Shown here: piece by piece, positions 10,656 to 20,253 of the stretch | Layout of the letters: each line of letters opens with the position of its first letter | Position numbering within the stretch: position 1 is the first letter of the stretch | DNA from: Glebionis coronaria | Taxonomy: Eukaryota > Streptophyta > Magnoliopsida > Asterales > Asteraceae | Direction: 5' to 3' | DNA length: 64,000 nt | Assembly: GCA_025667525.1 (NCBI GenBank) | Contig: CM046876.1 | Coordinates: forward strand, 22,965,224 to 23,029,223 | The notes under the pieces: model-generated | What the model saw: the letters and a program-made list of their open reading frames with translations, nothing else | Databases searched by the model: none | What the model was told of the DNA's origin: nothing | Translations under genes and position numbers: made by a program

Positions 10656-13600
10656 ATCTTCCCCCATAGGACGACGTGTAGAATTCCTTACAATATTTTT
10701 CCTAACAAGTACATAATGATAAAGAACAAGAGCTTCCATGAAGCGTCCAATGCTTATGATGTTTTCTAAGGCCTTTGACTTCAAAACGACTCATCTTTAA
10801 CTTGTAGAAGAAATACTGTAACGGCACGAGCTAAGTAACCCATACACTTCTGGTTAAGGAGAAGCTTCTGAATTAACTTCCCCCTAATTCATGCCACATA
10901 AACTTGATGTAGAAGCTTTTAAATAGCTTCCCCCTAAACCGACGATCCTCGTAAGCAACTTCAAAGCTTTCAATAAAGCTTAGAATGATTAAGCGCACAG
11001 CGGAATCTAACAAGCAAATCCCATCATATAACATGATAACGTCGCTAAGAGGGATTGAAAGTAAGGGGTACACCAAGTAGATCAACAACTTCTCTTCTCA
11101 CGCTTGAATAATTCTTCTGAATTTTTCTTCCCCCTGAGAGTTCAAGTTATGCATACCAGAAAGAATCAAGACATTTCTTCCCCCACATAGTTGAAGAAAG
11201 TAAATCAATCCTAATTATGAAACTCAAATACTGAAGTGGACACTTTATCCCATTCATGAAGTTGACATCGTAACACCAGAGTCAATTAAGTCCCAGAAAT
11301 GCACATATCTTCTTCCGGAGATGCACCAGAGTCAATTAAGTCCCGGGAATGCATATATGATAATGATGATGTTTAATTGTAACAATCAATCAATTAAACC
11401 TCGAATCAGTAGTGTACCGTTTAGAGATTGATAACGCCACGAGTTAAAACACTGATTTTCTCTGCGGCTATGACAAATGTCATCCCGGAATGTCTTCAAA
11501 TCAAAAGAAGGTATGAAGTTCATCACGTGTACTCGTTGTGCGTTCAATGTGTCTTCTTCTTCCCCCTTGATGGTTTCGAAACTCGGAACCATCAATAAAT
11601 TGTACGCACATGATCCTGAAATCTCGTGAGAATAATAAATAAGCTGAATTATATATTTTGTGAGAATCAGTTGTTGTCGAAAATCTCTTCTCATAAAATC
11701 TCCATGGCCACCTTTACCAACCCTCTTGAAATCAATTTGAAGTGACCACTGAAAGAATGAACCAGATACATCAAACGTGAAACTGAATAAGAATCCTTCG
11801 ATCTTGTGACTTAAGCTTGCACAATTGTTGAATGAAGAACGGTGGAGAAATCTCTAAGTACTCAATGCATAACTGAAGAAGTCTATAAGCACAACACCTC
11901 TTGAAATTATCCACGTCGACTACGCGCGTGACACTGAGTAAAACAATGTAACTCCTTTAAGTGATAGTTATCCGAGTCATCAACCAACCACCCCGAACCC
12001 GGAAACTAGATAACCAAGTCGTCATTCTAAGATTAAGCACGAGAAAGTTATCTTTGAAAGATAAAATAAATTCACGCCTTCGAAAAATCCGTCTTCAACT
12101 TTCCATAATTAATACCCGATCCAAAAAATCTGTAGTCACTAAAAAAATCGCCCATTTTTTCTTGGTCTCGTCTAATAAATTTTGTCACTTAGTCGTCACT
12201 TCTTTTGTCTCGTCACTTTTTTCACGAAAATATCCAAAGTATATCAAAATATACCAAATTTTATTCAAAATGAATAATTAAGGTATACACACGTCCATAT
12301 AAACAATTGGACACAGCCCAATATTTGACAAATGACTCGGCCCATTTAGCTTACACCATGACCCGACCCATCAGTTGAAGATAAAATACTCCCAATCCTA
12401 AAAATACTCACACAGTCATAACCCTAACAAAATCTTAGATATATCCGCCCCATCTCTCACCTATATCACACTCATCTAACTCCCACCAAACTTCATCTCT
12501 TATCATCACAGCCGACTAACACACAACAACCTAATCCCCATTACTACGCAACCACCAAATCACCTAATCTTATCTCATCACATCCGCCCCCATTCTCCCT
12601 TTGATACTCCAAAAGACATGCACAAACCAAATCTCACCATTCAAATGATGAAGATCAAAGTTCATATTCATCATTCCATCAACAAATCAATTACATCCTT
12701 ATACAATCACTCCAAAATGAAACTTTAGACCAACCATAAACACGTTTCTTATATTTTCATTTAAAAAACATGATCTGCTTGGACCTCGTGAGTGAGAGAT
12801 CTAAACGACGGTTTGGCTTCAAGAGCCATATGAGGGGTCTCGGGTAGGATATGTGTTTGCATGTCTTTAATTTAAACGAATCAAAGGGAGAAAATAACAT
12901 AATTGTTATGGGTCTCTCTTTTAAATTCGAAAATTAATAAGGGGCTTATACCTCGACAGATATTTGTGATCTATGATGATGTGTATTTTCATGTATAGAT
13001 CTCAATAGATCTTTGGTAGCATGTGCAAAACACGAAAAAATAAATCTAAGATCTAAATGTTTTCTGTTTTTATTTTGAGTTTTGAGAGTTTGTAGATGGG
13101 ATAGGTGGCGAAGGGAATTAGGATTAGATGGTGTTGAGGAGTAATAAGGTGGAAAGTTGAGTATGGTCATAGGTCACGGTTTTCAGATTTTGTTTAACAG
13201 TCGGTGTCAAATTCATTGTAGGTTTGGGTATGTTTGGTTTTTGACTCAAGGCAATGTTTTTAGAAAAAATTAATGCACCATCGGAATGTTCACAACCCAA
13301 ACAATATAGGGGTGTTATAAGGTTTAGGTCGGGTATTGTTAAAACTGAATCGAAATTAATTTGAATATGGTCTTATCGGAATAAGAAGTCTCATCGGAAT
13401 CAAACAAACACCCCATCGGAATGGCTATCCGAATAATCATCGGAATGACCATCCGAATAATCATCGAAATAAGCATAATTGGAGTCCCCATCGGAATCCC
13501 CATCGGAATCCCCATCTGAATCCCCATCGGAATAAGCTGTCGGAAAACCAGTCGGAAAAGGGTTTTAAAAACCGAAAATGGTGGATCTGCCCATTTATTT

Positions 13601-13917
13601 TGTATTCTGTCCTTTTCCCAATAAAAAATTGGATCTGTTAGATGCAAGGAACAAAAAAATCGTGTAAAAAATGGACAAATGTTTGATGAAACCAAGAATA
13701 AACACTGACGTGGACCCAGATATGACTGTTATGGGTTTGTGAATATCAGATATGTGACAAAAAAGATAACAAGACATGACAATTTAGATAGATTTGGACC
13801 AAATAAGAACAAGACGTGAAAAAAATGATAGATTCGGACCCAAAATGTTTTTTAAGACCACCTAAATTGAAAATAATAAACACGATCCAAGTATTGAATC
13901 GATGCTCTGATGCCAAT
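10656..13917 (-). other. Interior of the 3.8-kb element, no recognisable gene
   Basis: Six G-rich purine tracts GGGGGAAG (minus strand; at about 10659, 10887, 10929, 11128, 11180 and 11558) lie in the 900 bp before the 3' LTR. The middle (about 12290-12900) is C-rich on the plus strand with CCGACCCAT/CCGCCCC runs unlike the surroundings, perhaps captured sequence. A 12-bp minisatellite is at 13391-13545. ORFs of 70-120 codons exist on both strands but match nothing I know. Confidence 0.6.
13391..13545. repeat. Minisatellite of ATCGGAATCCCC-like units
   Basis: About 12-bp units (catcggaatccc, catccgaataat, catcggaatgac) repeat with variation inside the 3.8-kb element. The Ile/Met/Pro-rich ORF on the minus strand (13339-13695) is a product of this repeat. 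Confidence 0.8.
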
Positions 13918-14201
13918 TGATGATTTGCTATTATAGATCCGGTGGTCTAACATAGTGGTAAATGGTGGTGGTAGCCATTGTTGAAAGAGAGAGAGAGAAG
14001 AGAGGTTGTGTGAAAGAAAGAAAAATGTGATAAAAGTGAAAATGAACACAAGCAACACCCCTCCTTGGAAGCTAAGGAGGGGTATATATAGTCACACACG
14101 ATACACTTAACTATACATGAACCTAGTCTAGTCTAAACGTGTGTGACTATGATAACTAATGGGAATTCTTAAATGTCGTCACATAAAGTGAATTTCCAAC
14201 A
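13918..14201 (-). repeat. 5' LTR of the 3.8-kb element
   Basis: Nearly identical to 10374-10655, including the TATA (14083-14090) and hairpin (14058-14082). The primer site follows on the minus strand at 13904-13917. Confidence 0.85.
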
Positions 14202-14206
14202 GTATG

Positions 14207-14955
14207 AGGATAAATAGATCCAAGTCCAAAAAGGAGGCGGATCGTTGCATATCAAAATCCAAAATAAAGATTGGAGAAAAATGAAGAAGTCGTGGTCCAA
14301 GTATGAAGAATCTCTCAAAAACTCCAAGTGAAGAAATTCCTATTATGAAGAGAAGACCATTATTTCAAGAACGTCTCTCAAGATTTGAAGTATAAAGTCG
14401 CTGCCAAATATCGGTCCGAGAAAGGTCTCAAATCGTAAAGCGAGTTATGCCAAGATATGAACTTTATGAGGTCCTGAGAAGCTATTTTAAAAGATTTTGT
14501 CCTTTAGCTAACTATTGATTAAATCGTCCTACTTTATTTTTAGCCTAAATAAACTACCGAAATAAGTCAAACAATGCATTCTCGTGATCATTCAAGACAA
14601 TAATAAAATATAAGAGATACATCTAGGAATAAGGGAGTTTAAGTAAATAATTTGTCCACATGAGTTTGTGTTAGTTTCCTAACTTATAATAACAATGATC
14701 TCGTTTATAAGCTTGATTTAGGGAACGTGAAACTTGAGGGTGATAAACATTCATGACAACCAAAACCCTAATATAAGTCTTAGATTTCTTTACTTATTCT
14801 TCCTTTAAATATTTTGCAATTTTCTATCTTTTTAAGTTTCCCTAATGATTAGTATTTAATAAAGGTCAAGGTGAGTTAAATATGATGAGAAATGTAAACT
14901 ATGCTTTGAAATTAATGCAGCATGAGGGTATTGCAATGATCAAGTGTAGGGAATT
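14207..14955 (+). other. Athila-1 post-pol noncoding region, second part, with terminal PPT
   Basis: Continues the region interrupted at 10373. It contains the conserved block GAAACTTGAGGGTGAT (14729-14744; same block at 57745 and 62464) and ends in the PPT AAGTGTAGGGAA (14942-14953) directly before the 3' LTR. No gene seen. Confidence 0.75.
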
Positions 14956-16837
14956 TAATAAGTGTGAAAACACTTATCCTTTTACCACTTATTTCCAATA
15001 ATAACAAGACCAAAACGTGTATTTTATGTCGTAAAAGTCAGAATTATGCGTGGTTTGTGTTTTTATTGTGTTTCAGAACAAAAATATGAAAAAGGAAGAA
15101 AACACGGGCTTTCACGGGCTTTTATCGAAGAAAAATACAAAAGACGAAGTCAAAAGGTCAAAAGTGCTAGAAGAACGGAAGTCAAAGGCCTATTCTGAAG
15201 ATTTATCGAAGAAAAAGTCTAAAGACGGAAGTTTAACGAAGTCGAAGAACCAAGTCTACTAAAAGAAGAAAAATAGAAGACGAGTTCAAGTTATCATTCG
15301 ACTAATCCCGAGACAAAGTCGAGAAAGACGAGTTAATTAAAAGTCGAGAAGACAATAAGAAAGAGAGAAGACACAAGACCCTCCCCTTCTCCTATATATA
15401 CCCTCCTAATCCTTCATTAGAAGGGTGTTAGTCTTTTTAATTAGTCTTTAATTATAGTAGGTAATTAAGTGTGTTTTTATTTTTCTTCTCTCTAGTTTTT
15501 CTTTCTAGCTTTCCAAACCTTCATCTTAATCTTGTAATCTTTGATCTTAATCTTTAATATAATCAAGCTTTTTAATAAATTCTTATTCTACCTTTCTAAT
15601 CATAATCTATTGTTTCGCTTAATTAATTATGTAGTTGGTTTAATTTTGTTGATGATGTGATTGATTTGCTTATTAGATTGTGCTTATTGAGTTGGTGTGT
15701 TTAAAGTTTTTAGATTATTGCTTATTGCTTAATTTTTATGTTTGTTAGTTTTTAAGTAAGTTGATTTTGGTAGTTTAATATTTTTATAAAAAGTTGATTT
15801 TAAATTTTTGCTTATTAAGTGTTTTTAAAAGTTTTTAAATTTTGGCTTATTTACTTTTTCTTAAAATTGATTTGGTTAAGTTTTTAGATAAGTGCTTAAT
15901 TGGTTTTAGCTTAATTTTCATTTTGCTCATTTTTGTTATAATTCGGATTCTTTTAAAACCCTAGCTTCCCGACTTAGGTACAGTTTCTGTTTTTCCCGAC
16001 TTACATGCAAAATCCTTTTTCCCGAATTAGTTACATAGCTAGTCATTCCGAATTAGGTAAAGGATTGCCTATTCTGACTTATGTGCAAACCAAAATTTCC
16101 CGAATTAGGTTGAATACTTGCCTTATTCCGAATTAACTACAGCAGCGGATTCCGAACTACATATTGAACCGTGCATTCTGAATTATGTCTAGCACTTGGT
16201 ATTCCGAATTACTTGTAGCAAACACTTTCCGAACTAGGTCTTGAGTTGCAGATTCCGAACTACGTGTGGGACTCAGATTCCGAATTAGCTCCTTCACACA
16301 TATTCCGGATTGAGTCCTGGTTTTGTATTCCGAATTAGGTCACACATTTGGATTCCGACTTAGGTTCAATGCTTTATTCCGAATTAGATCAAGAACCACG
16401 GATTCCGAACTAGGTTGAGTTTTTACTGATTCCGAATTAGGTTTAAGATTTGTGTATTCCGACTTAATTTTGGTTTTGTTTCCCGAATTATTTTTAAATA
16501 CTTATTTTTCCCGCTAATTTTCTTAAGTGTTATTTTAGTTGTTTTAACTTAGAATTATTTTAATGTTTTCATTTTTTTATTAAGTTTTCAAAATTTACTT
16601 TTTAAAGTTTTAATCTCTCGTCATTTATTTTAAGTCTAAATTTTTAGTTTAAATTTTTAAGCTTCCACTTTTACTTAACGACATTTACATTTTCATTTTT
16701 ACTTTTATTTTAAAATAGATAATCTATCACCTTTATTTTTAATTAACCAAGAACGATTGAGTCACACTTAAAACCACGGTCAATTCGAATCGAGACGAGA
16801 CGATAACTTTTTCATACTTGGCAAAAACCTTGTATCA
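14956..16837 (+). repeat. Athila-1 3' LTR (1882 bp)
   Basis: Copy of 1296-3174, starting TAATAAGTG and ending TTGTATCA next to ACAAG (16838-16842). It carries the same TATA (15393-15400), hairpin (15401-15425) and TTCCGAATTAGG array (15967-16490). Confidence 0.92.
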
Positions 16838-17120
16838 ACAAGCGTTGACAGGAAGAAGTAGTCAAGTGTTGATAAGAAGAAGTCAAACACTGATAGGATA
16901 CTTAGTCTACACGTTTTATGTTTCTAGTAAAGATATGTTTGACAATGTATTTCTTATGTTTATCTTTACCTAAAATAGCTGATACGTAGACTCTTGTACA
17001 AGGTTCCATAATCTATAAAAGGAGGCCTTTAGGTTTAGTTCAATATATGTTTTTCACACTTTTATTGTACACAAGTTCGATTAATCAATCAAAGTGAAAG
17101 TTTGGTTTATCTTGTTTGTG
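16838..17120 (+). repeat. copia 3' LTR, second segment, truncated
   Basis: Resumes the 21-bp repeat array (CGTTGACAGGAAGAAG...) after Athila-1, then a TATA-like element near 17019. It ends at 17120 inside the region that reads ...cttgtttgtg in the other copies; what follows is minus-strand gag sequence. Confidence 0.8.
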
Positions 17121-17547
17121 GTAACTTTTATGGGTGCTGGCTCATTTGGGCTGTCACTAAGCATGCCACCCTTAACAAACAAAGTAGGTTGGCTTTCTTC
17201 CATTGGTCCAAATCAGTCAATTTCTGCTTGTATTCCTCTACTGGAGTAAGAACTCTTGGTGGAGGAATAAATTCCTCTTCTTGGAGTTCTGGTTTACCAT
17301 TCCAAGACAAATCCTTTCTAAGGACACCATAGAAGTTCCTAGCAGGTGGTGGAACACCAGCATACTCTTTCATCCCAATCCTAGTCATATCCCTAGAATC
17401 CCTTTGTTCACTAACACATTTTTCCAGGGTTTGAGAGGCTTTATCAAATCTTTGAATTTTAAGATCTAAATTATCTTTGTTTTTGATGACCTTATCTAAC
17501 TTAGCTTGTATAACACCATTGGATCTCTCCAAGATGTTCCTTACCTC
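17121..17547 (-). pseudogene. gag: Copia 2a gag, distal fragment
   Basis: The minus-strand frame (17532-17128) encodes a coiled-coil-like segment 'LDLKIQRFDKASQTLEKCVSE', then 'FYGVLRKDLSW' and 'LQEEEFIPPPRVL'. It closely matches the 2b gag at 33190-32760. It is the downstream continuation of the gag interrupted at 34096 by 2b. It loses frame near 17180 and ends at the junction with the plus-strand LTR. Confidence 0.75.
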
Positions 17548-17552
17548 AATGC
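17548..17552. repeat. Target-site duplication AATGC, left copy (right copy 34091-34095)
   Basis: AATGC borders copia 2b on both sides, inside the gag of 2a. This proves 2b is a complete insertion despite its internal deletions. Confidence 0.88.
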
Positions 17553-18126
17553 TGTTGATCCCAAACTTAGATCGATTTAGCTTTGTATTACCGAGATTGA
17601 ATCAAGTATAATACGTAGAGAAACTTTGTTGATTTGAACAAACTAAGTGTTATGCGGAATTTAACACTTAGAACAAAGAACAAAACAAAGTAAAGCAAAC
17701 TTTCACTTTGATTAATAATATCAATGAATGATTACAATGAAAGTGTTATGAGATATGTGGAAGATGTGTGTGAAAAGGATGTGTCCTATGTCTAACCCTA
17801 AGGCCTCCTTTTATAGGTTTAAGGAGCCTTGTACAAAAAGATAAGATCAACTATTTTAGGAAGAGACATAAGATACACATAACTTGTTGACTAAATCTTT
17901 TTAAACATTAAGAATATATTTTGAATTCTTATCTTCATATTTTGTCCACCAGCTTAAAGAATTCATCATTGGCAGATTTAGTCCTTGTCTTTGTCTTAAG
18001 ATTCTTCTTGTCAACGCCTTGATAATTCTTATCAGCGTCTCATCTGTCAGCGCCTCGTTTACTCTTGTCAGCGTCCAATTTCCTCTTGTCAGCGTTCTAG
18101 TGACTTAGCTAATTTTATTCCCAACA
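17553..18126 (-). repeat. Copia 2b 3' LTR
   Basis: On the minus strand starts TGTTGGGAATAAAA (complement of 18113-18126) and ends GGGATCAACA. A 21-bp repeat array (CGCTGACAAGAGGAAATTGGA and variants) lies near its start, complement of about 18005-18102. Confidence 0.88.
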
Positions 18127-19305
18127 ATCCTCCCCTAAACTTGATATCTACTCTAGTAATCAAGTTTCTGAATAAAATAAAACATACAGAGAGGATTCTT
18201 ACAAACATGCTCTATCCTTGAATTTGAGCATGAATAAACCTCAAAAAGTCAATCACTCAAATCACTTGTATAGTCAGCCTTCACTTGGTCTTAATCATCT
18301 TCAGCACCTGTAGAGTCTTTGATGATTTCTTTATCACTTTTGTCACTCAAATTCGATTGCTCCTCCCCTTTTTAAGACTCCTCTCCAAGATCAATATACA
18401 AGGACGGAACCAAGAACGTCATCCTTGCATCAGCTTCCAAAACAACAAGTCTATCAGTTCAAAACTATGATCCTTGACAATTTGTACCATTTTTGTATTA
18501 TGCTTTTACAAGCTAATACAGATTTTCGTCAATTCCATTAATGTCAAAGGTTTCATACTGTCCTCATCCACATTCGGGAAATGAATCCTCAATGTTGATT
18601 CATAGGACATGGGGATGGACTTACTGATGATAAGACTGACTTGACCTGCATTAAAGCTAGTGCCAATAGTCTCAGCCATCTCCATAACACTATACACCCT
18701 TGTGAAAGTGATCTCTGCTACTACTAGATGTCAATCACTAGGAAAAACATCTCAATGATCATTAGGCTTCCAGATATCCAAAAATTTGAAAAATGAAAGG
18801 GTGATGAAACATTTTGGGTCTATAAAGAAGTTTAAAAATGACATCAGCTAAGATGGCATAGCATAAAATGTACTTGAGAATGCATAAAACCTTAATTAAA
18901 ACACAAACAAAGGTAATAATCCTAAGGAAATTAACTAGTCTCTAATAAGCAAGAATGACAAACACTGTTCATGCATACACTCATGCAAAAGCATGATAGA
19001 CACACATGAACTCTAGAGTCCTTTGTTCACAAATGCCCCAAAGAGAAAGTTAACTCGTATAAAACCTTTGCAACTCCCCAAGTAAGTCCAAAAATATATC
19101 TACCCCAAGTCACCCATACGACCACACCCAATTCTAGGTCAAAAGTCTTGGCAGCATGCACAGTATATCAACTTTGCATGCTACAATGCCTCACGAATTA
19201 GAAAACTAAATCGTACTCACCAGTGGACACAATCTAGAATTGTGCAAGAGTGCTCTAAGAGTACCCAAAAACCTAGAGGTTTACCTCCCCTTAACAGAAG
19301 CATAC
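18127..19305 (-). pseudogene. Copia 2b 3' interior and PPT
   Basis: The PPT (complement of tcctcccct, 18128-18136) adjoins the 3' LTR. Further right, on the minus strand, is a short open stretch (18697-18506) with 'TLRIHFPNVDEDSMKPLTL', probably a remnant of a post-pol ORF; I do not recognise it. The remainder up to the copia-3 insertion is noncoding by eye. Confidence 0.5.
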
Positions 19306-19310
19306 ATATC
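19306..19310. repeat. Target-site duplication ATATC, left copy (right copy 31605-31609)
   Basis: ATATC lies directly before the copia-3 5' LTR and directly after its 3' LTR. Confidence 0.92.
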
Positions 19311-20180
19311 TGTTGGGCCAATGAAAGTTTTAACTATGGCCCTATCTAGATTTGTTTAAATTAGACTAAGTGTTGAAAGGTCGCTGAGAGGATCAGCGAC
19401 AGAGACTAGACCAGTGGAAGGCAAAGCCTCAGCTGGCACACCAGGATCATTCAAGTCAAAGACAACGTCAGAGAAATCGAAGACAATCTGAAGTCAGACT
19501 CACCAGCGATTATGGATAGCTGGGATGTCAAAGGAATGCACTGGTGTTCAAGGATCTCTGAGTTGACAACACTCAGAGATCACTTAAGAACCCTAGAGAC
19601 TTGGATCAAGCAAAGCTTATCCAACCCCTTATAGTTTAGGCGGGAGAATCTTACATGTGTTTTGAGCGGGACAAAATAAGAGATTCAAAGTCAATGCCTA
19701 GTACGACCTAGTGGGACAAAGGTGAACAGTTGGCAGAACTGTTTACCTAAAGTAGTTAAAGGCATGTCTCGATTTGGACATGCATTTAATACGTTGTACT
19801 CTTCCATTCAGAAGATGACACGTATCAACTACCCCCACTAAGGATACAACCTCGTACCACTATAAATAGGGGATGAGAAAGAAGTTAAGATTCAACCCTT
19901 GTGCTTGGAATCTTTATCTAAGTTCTTTCTCCCACTTGAACCACTGAGGCCTCAGCTGTCCATCAGCGACTCGTTGGTTCACTTGTAAACTTGAGTCTCG
20001 AATCAAGTTTACTTGTTCTAGGGTTCATTTCTTGTTGTCATTCAACAGGTGTATTCATAACACTTTGTAATACTTTGTTGATAATAGTTAATAAAGGATT
20101 ACTCGTTTGAAAAGTATATCTATTGTGTGTTATTGTTTTCGTGTCTTAGTTTCAACAATTGTTGTATTTTGGGACTTTCA
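19311..20180 (+). repeat. Copia-3 5' LTR (870 bp)
   Basis: Begins TGTTGGGCC, ends GGGACTTTCA. Contains two perfect inverted repeats, GTCGCTGA-gagga-TCAGCGAC (near 19380-19401) and CTCTGAGT-tgacaac-ACTCAGAG (near 19556-19578), and a TATA box TATAAATAG at 19861-19869. Confidence 0.93.
19861..19869 (+). promoter_or_regulatory. Copia-3 LTR TATA box
   Basis: TATAAATAG in the LTR; transcription likely starts 25-35 bp downstream. Same box at 31285-31293 in the 3' LTR. Confidence 0.7.
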
Positions 20181-20182
20181 AT

Positions 20183-20194
20183 TGGTATCAGAGC
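20183..20194 (+). other. Copia-3 primer binding site
   Basis: TGGTATCAGAGC, complementary to the 3' end of plant initiator tRNA-Met, two bases after the LTR. A 59-nt leader separates it from the gag ATG. Confidence 0.9.
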
Positions 20195-20253
20195 GGTTTG
20201 ATTTATAAAACTTTTCTAAAAACCGTTCTTGTTTTTAAAATCAAGATCCAAAT

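Larger units (their letters stand above)
10374..14201 (-). mobile_element. 3.8-kb non-autonomous LTR element (LARD-like), minus strand
   Basis: Direct repeats of 282 bp (10374-10655) and 284 bp (13918-14201) flanked by GTATG duplications (10369-10373 and 14202-14206). On the minus strand the LTR begins TGTTGG and ends CATCA, followed by a primer site ATTGGCATCAGAGC (complement of 13904-13917) close to the initiator-Met tRNA type. A PPT (complement of tcttccccc, about 10658-10666) precedes the 3' LTR. The ~3.3-kb interior encodes no recognisable gag or pol; ORFs are short and unrecognised. It sits in Athila-1's noncoding region. Copia-related by primer site, but without coding sequence the superfamily is an inference. 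Confidence 0.85.
1296..16837 (+). mobile_element. Athila-type Ty3/gypsy retrotransposon 'Athila-1', complete but degenerate
   Basis: 15.5 kb between ACAAG duplications. Order: 5' LTR (1296-3174), tRNA-type primer site (3177), gag, protease, RT, RNase H and integrase remnants (3443-8996), long noncoding region (8997-14955, with a 3.8-kb insertion), PPT (14942-14953) and 3' LTR (14956-16837). The primer site TGGCGCCGCTGCCGG is the Asp-tRNA type typical of Athila. LTRs differ by about 7 positions in the first ~215 bp by eye (around 3%). Coding capacity is destroyed by many stops and frameshifts, so it would need proteins in trans. Confidence 0.93.
1..17120 (+). mobile_element. Ty1/copia remnant (plus), 3' end, split by Athila-1
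   Basis: The 3' end of a copia element: last part of a third ORF (1-1154), PPT (1196-1204) and a 3' LTR starting TATTGGGAATAAA at 1206. The LTR is interrupted at 1295 by Athila-1 and resumes at 16838 after the ACAAG duplication. It includes a TATA-like ctataaaagg near 17019 and stops at 17120 where it meets minus-strand copia sequence. The same LTR family occurs on the minus strand at 17553-18126, 33564-34090 and 35801-36273, which fixes its start (TGTTGGG) and end (GATCAACA). About 373 bp of LTR remain, so roughly the last 100 bp or more are missing. The 5' part lies outside the window. Confidence 0.85.

Noticed and set aside
13339..13695. 118-codon Ile/Met/Pro-rich ORF on the minus strand
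   Set aside because: It is the translation of the ATCGGAATCCCC minisatellite, with no domain.
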